A stretch of DNA of 43,880 bases from Gemmatimonadota bacterium (GTDB lineage: Bacteria; Gemmatimonadota; Gemmatimonadetes; Gemmatimonadales; Gemmatimonadaceae): positions 1 to 43,880 of the forward strand of contig JAHFCU010000016.1 in NCBI GenBank assembly GCA_023249305.1, in the 5' to 3' direction. The position numbers and the translations under genes are program-made. Positions 24,905 to 32,531 of the stretch are shown one piece after another (position 1 is the first letter of the stretch; each line of letters starts with the position of its first letter). Below the pieces are notes generated by a model. It saw nothing but the letters and a program-made list of their open reading frames with translations. It was not told the origin of the DNA and did no database searches.

Positions 24905-27532
24905 TCACTTCTTGTTCGCCTCGTCCACGAGCCGCTTCATCTGCTTGGTCCAGTGCGGAATCATGCGAAAGTAAGGCGCAGTCACCTGCTCCGGACCCTG
25001 AACGTAGGTGAAGCCCCCGTCCGGGCTGTTTCGGGTTGAGTACCCCGGGGTATCGGTGAAGCGTGGGTCACGCAGCCAGCGCTGTGGCGTGCCCATGAGT
25101 TCACCGGACTGCGGATCGAGGTGGGCGAGGTACCACGACGAAGAAGTGCGATACAACACCGCGGACGAGCCGAGCCAGAGTGGCTCGGTGCCCGAAGCCG
25201 CCAGTTGCACGCGACGGTGCCGTATGTGGTCGTACACCATTACGTCGCCGCGATCGGTTCCCTGGTATGCGAGACGTTTGCCGTCCGGGGAGGGCGCGGC
25301 AAAGCGAGCATTCTTCACGAGTGTGTCGAAGCGCACTGGACGCACTGAGGGATCGAGTGAGAGCAAGAGACGTCCGGCCCTGTCCGACGCAAACACGAGT
25401 CGCTCACTGGGGAAGAACTGTGGTTGGACTTGATCATTCGCTGCGGAGAGCGCAAGGAGCGTGTCCGGAGCAAGCCCTGACGACGGCGATCCGATCAGGA
25501 GGGCCGCACCTGCGGAGTCGAGCGCGTCGACGATGATATGAGTACCATCGGGACTCCACAGCGGCTGCCCGATGACGTTGGCTCGGAACCACACCGTCTG
25601 TCGTCCGTCGCGCAGGTCGTAGATCCGGAGTTCCTGATAGCCTGGCGCTTGCACCGCCGCAGCGAGTCGCCGTCCGTCGCGACTCATATCCCACCGGAAG
25701 ATCGACGTCGGCGCTATCGGGAGCGGCTCCGGAGACCGACCCGCCAGCACTTTCACCAGTTGTCCAATCTCCGCATTCCCACCGGCCGCGAAGATAAGCG
25801 CGCCCGACGGCATGATTCGGTATTGCCCCGCACCGGAGTACGCTTCGCGCTGTACTCCGCTCACCAACGTCACCGATCGCCCGATGCTGTTTGACGCCGC
25901 GTCGAATGACGCGGCTCGCAGGTCGCCGTCGAGCGATATGTACACGATGTATCGATCGTCGACGAGGGTGAAACTCGATCCCATCACCACACTCGACGCG
26001 CCGCCGATTGTCTGGGTGGTCAAACGTATGGAGTCCTTAAGCGTCGAATCGAGCAGATAGGCGTGCTTTACTCCTCCTCCGCCACACAAGAAGCGGTGCG
26101 ACCGCTCAATCCAACTGGGCTCAAGGCAGTATGCGATAGTGTGCTCCGACAACTGGCCCGACTCCGGATCCATCCAGCGCAACCGGCGACCATCCTGATC
26201 GACCACGAAGAAGCGTGACGACGACACCCACTCGATAGCGGTACTGTTCGCGATGTCGATGAGTTGGCGCGCCGGGCCCCCTGCTACTGGCACCACGCTT
26301 ACACCACCAAGTCGTCGGAATGCAATGCGCTGTCCGTCTGGCGAAATGCGGGGTGAAGAGCCGTGCTGCGTACCGGCGATGGGCGACACATGTCCGTCGG
26401 AGAGATCACGCCGCCAAATCGACGTCGTGTCGTTTCGCCGCACTGTATACACAATGAAGTCCTCACGCGGCGATACTGAGAAGCCGGGGTCTCCAGACGC
26501 GAACGCCAGTTCGACGCTGTCGGGCAATCCGAGGTCGAGTACCTTGGGCATCCCCGTACCTGCGCCGCCGAGACGTGCCAGCAGCACGATCGCGAGGGCA
26601 ACGGCCAGCGTGCCTAGAGCCACGCTTACCTGCTTCCAGCGGAGCGCTGAAACATCTGCGAAGCGGGAAGCAGGGCTGTCGGCACGGGTAGTGGTGCGCT
26701 CGCCGCGGATGGACGCGGTGAACTCCAACGCGGAGGCAAAGCGATCGGCCGGCAGTTTGGCGAGTGCCGTGAGCACCGCTCCTTCGATGTGCGGCGGAAT
26801 CGTCCTGCGCACGTCGCTCGGCCGGGCCGGCTCCGTGCCGAGCACCTTCGCCACAATCGCCTGCACCGTCGCCCCGGTGAACGGCGGCTCCCCCGTCAGC
26901 ATCTCGTACGTCACCGCCCCGAGCGCGTAGATGTCAGCGCGCGCATCGATCGCTTTCTCGCCCATCGCCTGCTCAGGACTCATGTACTGCGGCGTACCGA
27001 GCGACAGCCCCGTCTGCGTCATCCGCTGTCCGCCAGCGCTCTGCACCGCGAGCGCGATGCCAAAATCGGCGACCAGCGCGTGTCCTTCTTGCAGCAGGAT
27101 GTTTTCAGGTTTGATGTCGCGGTGGATCACGTCGTGGCTGTGCGCGTGGCCGAGGGCGTCCGCCACCTCACGTGCGATGCGCACCGCATCGTCGATGGGC
27201 AACTGTTTCTCGCGATTCAAGCGGTCACGCAACGACTCACCCGCGACAAACGGCATCACGTAGTAGAGCAAGCCATCGGCCGAACCTGAATCCAGCAGCG
27301 GCAAGATATGCGGATGCTGCAGCCGCGCTGTCGTCTTGATCTCGGCGAGGAACCGCTCCGCGCCGAGAGCGGCCGCGAGATCCTGATGCAGTACCTTGAT
27401 CGCGACCGGGCGCTCGTGCTTCAGGTCGTGCGCGAGATACACTGTCGCCATCCCGCCCGCGCCGAGTTCTCGCTCGATGCGGTAGCGATCGCTCAGCGAT
27501 GCCGACAACCGCTCCAGGACCCCATCCGTCAT
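24905..27532 (-). CDS. Ser/Thr protein kinase with C-terminal TolB/WD40-like beta-propeller
   Basis: An 875-residue membrane kinase. The kinase domain is in the first ~280 residues: YRIERELGAGGMATVYLAHDLKH, VAIKVL, HRDIKPENILL, ADFGIA, TPQYMSPEQAMGE. A membrane helix (VSVALGTLAVALAIVLLARLGG) is near residue 320. The outside part is a PD40/TolB-like propeller with repeated SPDG-type turns (ISPDGQRIAFRR, MSRDGRRLAAAV, WSPDGTHIIVD, PSPDGKRLAYQG, NSPDGGFTYV). Such kinase-propeller fusions are common in this group of bacteria and are assumed to sense an outside ligand. ATG 27532 matches the family N-terminus (MTDGVLERLSASLSDRYRIERE); ATG 27568 is possible. Ligand and target unknown. Confidence 0.93.
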   Translation of the reverse strand: MTDGVLERLSASLSDRYRIERELGAGGMATVYLAHDLKHERPVAIKVLHQDLAAALGAERFLAEIKTTARLQHPHILPLLDSGSADGLLYYVMPFVAGESLRDRLNREKQLPIDDAVRIAREVADALGHAHSHDVIHRDIKPENILLQEGHALVADFGIALAVQSAGGQRMTQTGLSLGTPQYMSPEQAMGEKAIDARADIYALGAVTYEMLTGEPPFTGATVQAIVAKVLGTEPARPSDVRRTIPPHIEGAVLTALAKLPADRFASALEFTASIRGERTTTRADSPASRFADVSALRWKQVSVALGTLAVALAIVLLARLGGAGTGMPKVLDLGLPDSVELAFASGDPGFSVSPREDFIVYTVRRNDTTSIWRRDLSDGHVSPIAGTQHGSSPRISPDGQRIAFRRLGGVSVVPVAGGPARQLIDIANSTAIEWVSSSRFFVVDQDGRRLRWMDPESGQLSEHTIAYCLEPSWIERSHRFLCGGGGVKHAYLLDSTLKDSIRLTTQTIGGASSVVMGSSFTLVDDRYIVYISLDGDLRAASFDAASNSIGRSVTLVSGVQREAYSGAGQYRIMPSGALIFAAGGNAEIGQLVKVLAGRSPEPLPIAPTSIFRWDMSRDGRRLAAAVQAPGYQELRIYDLRDGRQTVWFRANVIGQPLWSPDGTHIIVDALDSAGAALLIGSPSSGLAPDTLLALSAANDQVQPQFFPSERLVFASDRAGRLLLSLDPSVRPVRFDTLVKNARFAAPSPDGKRLAYQGTDRGDVMVYDHIRHRRVQLAASGTEPLWLGSSAVLYRTSSSWYLAHLDPQSGELMGTPQRWLRDPRFTDTPGYSTRNSPDGGFTYVQGPEQVTAPYFRMIPHWTKQMKRLVDEANKK

Positions 27533-27648
27533 AGCTTTCCCTACTTGTGGCGAGGCAACGGCCGACACGATTGGGACAGGGGCTCAAATATGGTTGTTGC
27601 GGCGAGTTCCGCGAGTCCTCGATGCACACACCCCGCCAACGCACCGTC

Positions 27649-27676
27649 TTGCCGAGCGCCCGACGTTTCGTAGGTT
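27649..27676 (+). promoter_or_regulatory. Candidate promoter of the acyltransferase gene
   Basis: TTGCCG (27649-27654) and TAGGTT (27671-27676), 16 bp apart, with the ATG 9 nt after the -10 box. It is one of the few -10-like boxes here with a plausible -35. Confidence 0.4.
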
Positions 27677-27685
27677 CTCCGGCGA

Positions 27686-28285
27686 ATGTCCAAACCGCTT
27701 ATCCCTCCCGTCGGCGACCAGATTCTCCGGCGCGGCAACGTCTTCACCGACGCCGTCGCGCGGCTGTTGATGCTCGTCAGCGGCTGGCGCTTTGAGGGCA
27801 CGCTCCCGAATCTCCGCAAGTTCGTCCTCATTGTCGCGCCGCATACGTCCAACTGGGACTTCCCAATCGGCGTCATGCTGATGTTCGCCCTCGGCATCCG
27901 CGGCACGTTCCTCGGCAAGGACACACTGTTCAAGCCGCCGTTCGGTTTCTACTTCCGCTGGCTCGGCGGCGTCCCCGTGGATCGGTCCTCGCCGAACAAC
28001 GTCGTCGACCAGACCATCGCCTACTTCCACACGCGGGAGAAGATGATCCTCGCGCTCTCGCCCGAAGGGACGCGCAAGCGCATCGAGAAGTGGCGCACGG
28101 GATTCTACTGGGTCGCCGTCGGCGCGCACGTGCCCATCGTGCCGGTCGTCTTCGACTACCCACGCAAGCGATGCGTCATCCATGCGCCCGAAACGATGAC
28201 CGGCGATCCCGAAACGGACATCGCACACCTGCGCAGCTTCTTCAAGGCGAGCTACGCCTGTCGTCCCGCGTTGTACGTCGAGTAG
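27686..28285 (+). CDS. 1-acyl-glycerol-3-phosphate acyltransferase-like protein (PlsC family)
   Basis: A 199-residue PlsC-domain acyltransferase. Catalytic HX4D is in VAPHTSNWDFPIG. Substrate motifs are FLGKDTLFKPPFG, GGVPVDRSS and the ALSPEGTRKRIEKWRTGFY block, followed by VPIVPVVFDYPRKR. The DFPIGVMLMFALGIRG segment may touch the membrane. Relatives of this short type acylate lysophosphatidate or unidentified acceptors at the cytoplasmic face of the inner membrane. Exact acceptor unknown. The gene is followed after 118 bp without visible signals by a four-TM protein gene in the same direction. Confidence 0.9.
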   Translation: MSKPLIPPVGDQILRRGNVFTDAVARLLMLVSGWRFEGTLPNLRKFVLIVAPHTSNWDFPIGVMLMFALGIRGTFLGKDTLFKPPFGFYFRWLGGVPVDRSSPNNVVDQTIAYFHTREKMILALSPEGTRKRIEKWRTGFYWVAVGAHVPIVPVVFDYPRKRCVIHAPETMTGDPETDIAHLRSFFKASYACRPALYVE

Positions 28286-28403
28286 ACCACCTGCGTGCGG
28301 TTGACTCGACCACGATCGTCCATGAAAATGAAGATGCCGTGCGACTGCACGTCCCCGCGTCGGCGGGAGACGTTGACGCTCGCCCGGTGACGTCCGGAGC
28401 CCC

Positions 28404-29285
28404 GTGAAGTCCTTCACCCCGAGCACCACCGGCACGCTGCGGTTCTCACCAGAGCCCGACGACCTCGTCCTGCATCGGCGCGAGGTCGAGGCGCTGCGCG
28501 TCGAACTCCGCCGCGTGATGGGACGCATCAACTTCCGCACGCGCCGCGGCTGGATGTTCGTCGGCCTGCTCGTTCTCACGCTTGCCAGCGTTGTGACGAT
28601 GGCCGTCTTCCTGCTGTCGCCGAACGACTGGCTCTCGAACCAACGCTCGCGCTTCACGCAGATGACGGGGCTGCTCGTCCTCCTCGCCGTCGCCGTGCCC
28701 CTCGCCGCGTACCTCGCGCGGCGCTACGACCGGCAACGCCAGCGTGTGCGCATAGCCGAGTCGCGCCGCATCGAGATTTTGCAGCGGCTGGCGCAGCTCG
28801 ACGAAGCGGGTGGCCGCCGGCGACGACGGCGGCGCAAGCGGCGCTCGTGGGCGTGGCGCATTACGCATCCCTCGCCGTTCAGCCGGCCACCTGTCGAGTC
28901 TTTGTCCACGGACGACCTCGAAGAGACGGCGGACGCACTGGGCAATCAAGTCCTTGAGGAGCGCGCGATGCGCGCACTGGCCTACGCGCACGCCGGCATC
29001 ACCGGTGGCGTCACGGTCATTGTCGCGTTCGTCGTCACTTTGTCCGGCCCGGAGTACCTCAGCGGCCTCCTCGGCGCCGGGCAGTGGGGCGGCGCGGCAG
29101 GCCCTGACCCGCTGGTGTTTTGGGCGACGCTCACCCTCAGCCTCGTCATTCTTGGCGGCCTCGGCTCGCATCGCGTGACGGTGCTGCTGCGGCACGCGCG
29201 TGCATACCACGACCGGCTCGCTGCCGTCGAACGGACACTTTGGGACGTGCGCGTGCTACTGCGGGAGCGTCGCGAAAAAGTCTGA
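28404..29285 (+). CDS. Hypothetical four-TM membrane protein with Arg-rich loop
   Basis: A 293-residue protein of no family I recognise. Layout: 47 cytoplasmic residues including a helical region (HRREVEALRVELRRVMGRI), two membrane helices (WMFVGLLVLTLASVVTMAVFLL and MTGLLVLLAVAVPLAAYLA), a long cytoplasmic loop with predicted coiled coil and a run of ten Arg/Lys (about residues 138-147), then two more helices (ITGGVTVIVAFVVTLSG and FWATLTLSLVILGGLG) and a helical tail. The basic loop could bind acidic lipids or nucleic acid. GTG 28404 is the only start covering the N-terminus. The last 30 nt overlap the convergent hydrolase gene. Confidence 0.75.
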   Translation: MKSFTPSTTGTLRFSPEPDDLVLHRREVEALRVELRRVMGRINFRTRRGWMFVGLLVLTLASVVTMAVFLLSPNDWLSNQRSRFTQMTGLLVLLAVAVPLAAYLARRYDRQRQRVRIAESRRIEILQRLAQLDEAGGRRRRRRRKRRSWAWRITHPSPFSRPPVESLSTDDLEETADALGNQVLEERAMRALAYAHAGITGGVTVIVAFVVTLSGPEYLSGLLGAGQWGGAAGPDPLVFWATLTLSLVILGGLGSHRVTVLLRHARAYHDRLAAVERTLWDVRVLLRERREKV

Positions 29286-30062
29286 CAGCACCTGCGTGAC
29301 CGCGGCCGGCTGCTCGATGGTGCTCGAGTGGCCGGCCGCTGGAATTCTGGCCAGCCGCGAGCCGGGAATGTGCTCGTGGATGCGGCGCGCCTTCGGCGGC
29401 GGCGTGGCCACGTCCTCCTCGCCGACGACGACGAGCGTGGGCACACGAATGGAGGTGATCTCGTCCATCACCCCCGCGCGCTCGATGACGCCGCGCACGG
29501 CGCGCACGATGCTGCGCGGGCGCGACGCAATCTCACGGCGCCACGACGCCCGCTCCTCGGCCATCGCCGGATCGTTCATGAACGAGCGGCCAAAGAGGAT
29601 CGGCATCACGCGGTACACCACCCAGCGCGTGCCGAACCATCCGGCCACGCGCCCGAGCATGTTGTACTTCGGCACGTTCTCTGCCGGCTCCGGTTCCGCA
29701 GACGTCTCGAGCAGCGAGAGCGAGTACAGCAGATCCGGCCGGCGTGCGGCAAGGCGCATCCCCACAAAGCCGCCCATCGAGAGCCCGACGAAATGGCAGG
29801 GGCGTGCATCGAGTCCGTCGATCACCGCAACGGCATCGCGGAAGCACGTGTCCATGTCGTGCGACCGTCCGCCGGGATCACTGCTCTGCCCCTGTCCGCG
29901 ATGGTCGTACGCGATGCAGCGGAAGCGATCTCTCAATGCGGCGATCTGTGCCGCGAACATGCGCGACGACATCAACAGCCCGTGGCTGAACACGATGGCC
30001 GGGTCAGGGCCGCCGGTGTCCTCATAGTAGAACGAAACGCCGTTGACGGTCAGGTGCGGCAT
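29256..30062 (-). CDS. Alpha/beta hydrolase
   Basis: A 268-residue cytoplasmic alpha/beta-hydrolase-fold enzyme. Oxyanion region FSHGLLMSSRMF, YDHRGQGQSS, nucleophile elbow GLSMGGFVGM (Ser), acid near VPTLVVVGEEDVATP and catalytic His in AAGHSSTIEQP are all present, as in esterases, 3-oxoadipate enol-lactonase-like and haloperoxidase-like members. ATG 30062 (MPHLTVNGVSFYYED) is chosen because homology begins there; the ORF could extend to 30089. It is divergent from the acyl-CoA dehydrogenase gene. Substrate unknown. Confidence 0.92.
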   Translation of the reverse strand: MPHLTVNGVSFYYEDTGGPDPAIVFSHGLLMSSRMFAAQIAALRDRFRCIAYDHRGQGQSSDPGGRSHDMDTCFRDAVAVIDGLDARPCHFVGLSMGGFVGMRLAARRPDLLYSLSLLETSAEPEPAENVPKYNMLGRVAGWFGTRWVVYRVMPILFGRSFMNDPAMAEERASWRREIASRPRSIVRAVRGVIERAGVMDEITSIRVPTLVVVGEEDVATPPPKARRIHEHIPGSRLARIPAAGHSSTIEQPAAVTQVLSDFFATLPQ

Positions 30063-30165
30063 GTCGCCTCGTCTCTCAGAAGGTGGCACGCGTCAGCAAG
30101 GACAGAGCTAATGCGCGTGGTGCATTCCGGAAAGAGGTGTCGTGGCGCCCTTCGGCGGGCTTCCA

Positions 30166-30171
30166 TACTTT
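30166..30171 (+). promoter_or_regulatory. Candidate -10 element of the acyl-CoA dehydrogenase gene
   Basis: TACTTT lies 6 nt before the ATG at 30178. Confidence 0.45.
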
Positions 30172-30177
30172 GAACGC

Positions 30178-31359
30178 ATGCCTGATCTCCTTGCCCGCTA
30201 CGCCGCGTTTGTTGACGACGTCCTGCTGCCGATCGAGCCGCTCGCACTCGCGCATCCCTGGCCGGCCATCGCGACGCAGATTGACACCGTCCGCCAAGCC
30301 GCCCGCGAACGTGGACTCTGGGCTCCGCACCTTCCCGCCGAGTGGGGCGGCCTCGCGCTGCCGCTCGGCGAGTTTGCCGAGGTGAGCGCCATCCTCGGGC
30401 GCACGCCGCTCGGCCACTACGCCTGCAACGTGCAGGCGCCTGACGTCGGCAACATGGAACTGCTCCTTACGCACGGCTCGCCGGAGCAGCGCGAACAGTA
30501 TCTGCGTCCGCTCGCGTCTGGCGTAATTCGCTCGTGCTTTGGCATGACCGAACCGGGACGCGCGGGTTCCAATCCGGTCTGGCTCGACACGACCGCGATC
30601 CGCGATGGCGACTCCTGGGTGCTCAACGGTCGCAAGTGGTTTGCGTCTTCGGCAGAGGGGGCGTCGTTCTGCGTCGTGCTGGCGGTGACGACGCCGGAGG
30701 CGAAGAAGCCGCACCATCGGGCATCCATGTTCATCGTCCCGACTGATACGCCGGGCTACGCGTTGGTGCGCAACATTCCCGTGATGGGGCACGTCGGCGC
30801 CGGTTACGCGAGCCACGGCGAGCTTACCTTCACGAACTGCCGCGTTCCCGCGTCGGCGATGATCGGCGCCGAGGGCGCGGGGTTTGTGCTGGCGCAGGAG
30901 CGGCTCGGCCCTGGACGTGTCCACCACTGCATGCGGTGGATTGGCATTTGTGACCGCGCGATTGACCTCATGTGCCGCTATGCGCTGACGCGCGAGATGG
31001 CACCCGGCGAACCGCTGGCGTTCAAGCAGGTGGTGCGGCACTGGATCGCCGAGAGCCGCGCGGAGACGGAAGCGGCGCGGTTGTTCGTGCGCGACACCGT
31101 GCAGAAGCTTGAGCGCAACGGCCAGCGCGCGACGCGCGATGAGATCTCGATGATCAAGTACTTCGTGCCGCAAGTGATGCAGCGCGTGCTCGACCGCGCG
31201 CTGCAGGTGCATGGCGGCTATGGCCTCACCGACGCCACGCCGCTCGCCAACTGGTGGGCGCACGAGCGCGCGGCGCGCATCTACGACGGACCGGATGAAG
31301 TGCACAAGGACGCAGTGGCGAAGCACACGCTCGAGCGGTACCTGCCGAAGCGTGGGTAG
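30178..31359 (+). CDS. Acyl-CoA dehydrogenase family protein (ACAD10/11-like)
   Basis: A 393-residue FAD enzyme. N-terminal helical domain (ARERGLWAPHLPAEWGGLALPLGEFAEV), FAD-binding middle domain (CFGMTEPGRAGSNP, LNGRKWFASSAEGASFCVVLA, FTNCRVPASAMIGAEGAGFVLAQERLGPGRVHHCMRWIG) and C-terminal domain (QVMQRVLDRALQVHGGYGLTDATPLANWWAHERAARIYDGPDEVHKDAVAK). The GRVHHCMRWIG and IYDGPDEVHK blocks fit the ACAD10/11 branch. An APH-type kinase gene follows 89 bp later, the same pair of activities that are fused in animal ACAD10/ACAD11, which suggests breakdown of 4-hydroxy fatty acids. Confidence 0.92.
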   Translation: MPDLLARYAAFVDDVLLPIEPLALAHPWPAIATQIDTVRQAARERGLWAPHLPAEWGGLALPLGEFAEVSAILGRTPLGHYACNVQAPDVGNMELLLTHGSPEQREQYLRPLASGVIRSCFGMTEPGRAGSNPVWLDTTAIRDGDSWVLNGRKWFASSAEGASFCVVLAVTTPEAKKPHHRASMFIVPTDTPGYALVRNIPVMGHVGAGYASHGELTFTNCRVPASAMIGAEGAGFVLAQERLGPGRVHHCMRWIGICDRAIDLMCRYALTREMAPGEPLAFKQVVRHWIAESRAETEAARLFVRDTVQKLERNGQRATRDEISMIKYFVPQVMQRVLDRALQVHGGYGLTDATPLANWWAHERAARIYDGPDEVHKDAVAKHTLERYLPKRG

Positions 31360-31394
31360 CGAGACGAGTTCCGTCCCTCCACCCTCCTCTCCCC

Positions 31395-31439
31395 ACTCGT
31401 CCCCCTTCACCAAGCCCCCGTACCCGGCACCCTTCACCC
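31395..31439 (+). repeat. 45-nt pyrimidine-rich intergenic repeat, copy 7
   Basis: ACTCGTCCCCCTTCACC, AAGCCCCCGTACCCGG and CACCCTTCACCC, ending 9 nt before the TTG start of the APH-type kinase gene. Related sequence extends back to about 31370. Confidence 0.7.
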
Positions 31440-31448
31440 CGCACGCCG

Positions 31449-32531
31449 TTGTCCTACGAGTCGCTCCTTGATTCGGCTGCTCCTGTCCGCGACGGCGAGT
31501 CTATTCCCCTCGACGCGTTGCATGCGTGGTGGGAGACGGTGATCGGCCATGTAACCGTCGTTGACGTCGAACAGTTTCCGCGCGGGTTCTCGAACCTCAC
31601 ATACCTCGTGCGCGCGGGCGGCGATGAGTTCGTGCTGCGCCGCCCACCATTCGGCGTGAAGGGGGGCGTGGCGCACGACGTGCTGCGCGAGGGTCGCCTG
31701 CTCCAAGCCCTGCGGCCGGCGTACCCACGCGTGCCGGCCGTCGTCGCGCTCTGTGAAGACGCCGGCGTGATCGGCGCGCCGTTCTTCGTGATGGAACGCA
31801 TGCGCGGACTCATCGTGCGTGAGACGCTCCCCCCGTCGCTCTCATTCGGCGCGTCGCAGCTGCGCGCGCTCTCCGCCGCCGCCGTCGAGACGCTCGCGGG
31901 CCTTCATGCGGTGCACTGGCGCGTGCCAGGCCTCGAGTCGCTCGGCAAACCCGATGGTTACGTGGAGCGGCAGGTTGCCGGTTGGAGCAAGCGCTGGGAG
32001 GCCGCCCGCACGGGCGACGTGCCCGACGTTGAACGCGTTATTAGCTGGCTCGCCGCGAACGCGCCGGCCACGGGCGACGCGACCATTGTCCACAACGACT
32101 TCAAGTTCGACAACCTCGTGCTCGACCCGGCCGACCCGACGCGCGTGCGTGCCGTGCTCGACTGGGAGATGGCGACGATCGGCGATCCGCGACTTGATCT
32201 CGCCACGACACTCGGCTACTGGATCGAGGCCGACGACCCCTCGCGGTTGCTCCGACTCGGCATCGGCGTCACTTCGCTTCCCGGCAACTGGACGCGCGAG
32301 CAGGTCGTGGCTGCATGGGAGTCGGCGACGAAACGGAGCGCTGGCGATCCCGTTTGGTTGTTCGTGTTCGGACTGTTCAAGGTGGCCGTGATCGCGCAGC
32401 AGATCTACGCGCGGTTCGTGGCCGGCCATACGAAGGACCCGCGTTTTGCCCGGCTCGACATGGCGGTGGCTTCACTTGGTGGTCTCGCAGCACGCGCGAT
32501 TGCCGCGAATCGCATCTCGGCGCTCGCATGA
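31449..32531 (+). CDS. APH/ACAD10-type phosphotransferase (hydroxyacyl kinase candidate)
   Basis: A 360-residue kinase-like phosphotransferase. ATP site RGFSNLTYLVRAGGDEFVLRRPP, hinge FFVMERMRGLIVRETLP, catalytic loop VHNDFKFDNLVLD (H215, N216, D217; Asp as base, N-D metal residues following) and metal motif LDWEMATIGDPRLDLA (D238). The HNDFKxDN and DWEMxTxGDPxxDLA forms are those of the ACAD10/11 kinase domain and LvaA rather than antibiotic resistance enzymes. TTG 31449 is the best start. Directly after the acyl-CoA dehydrogenase and overlapping the next gene by 4 nt (ATGA). Prediction: phosphorylates 4-hydroxyacyl-CoA so that the dehydrogenase partner can remove the hydroxyl. Confidence 0.9.
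   Translation: MSYESLLDSAAPVRDGESIPLDALHAWWETVIGHVTVVDVEQFPRGFSNLTYLVRAGGDEFVLRRPPFGVKGGVAHDVLREGRLLQALRPAYPRVPAVVALCEDAGVIGAPFFVMERMRGLIVRETLPPSLSFGASQLRALSAAAVETLAGLHAVHWRVPGLESLGKPDGYVERQVAGWSKRWEAARTGDVPDVERVISWLAANAPATGDATIVHNDFKFDNLVLDPADPTRVRAVLDWEMATIGDPRLDLATTLGYWIEADDPSRLLRLGIGVTSLPGNWTREQVVAAWESATKRSAGDPVWLFVFGLFKVAVIAQQIYARFVAGHTKDPRFARLDMAVASLGGLAARAIAANRISALA

Noticed and set aside
31449..32531. Aminoglycoside resistance phosphotransferase
   Set aside because: The fold is APH-like, but the catalytic motifs and the neighbouring acyl-CoA dehydrogenase match the ACAD10/11-LvaA group rather than resistance enzymes.
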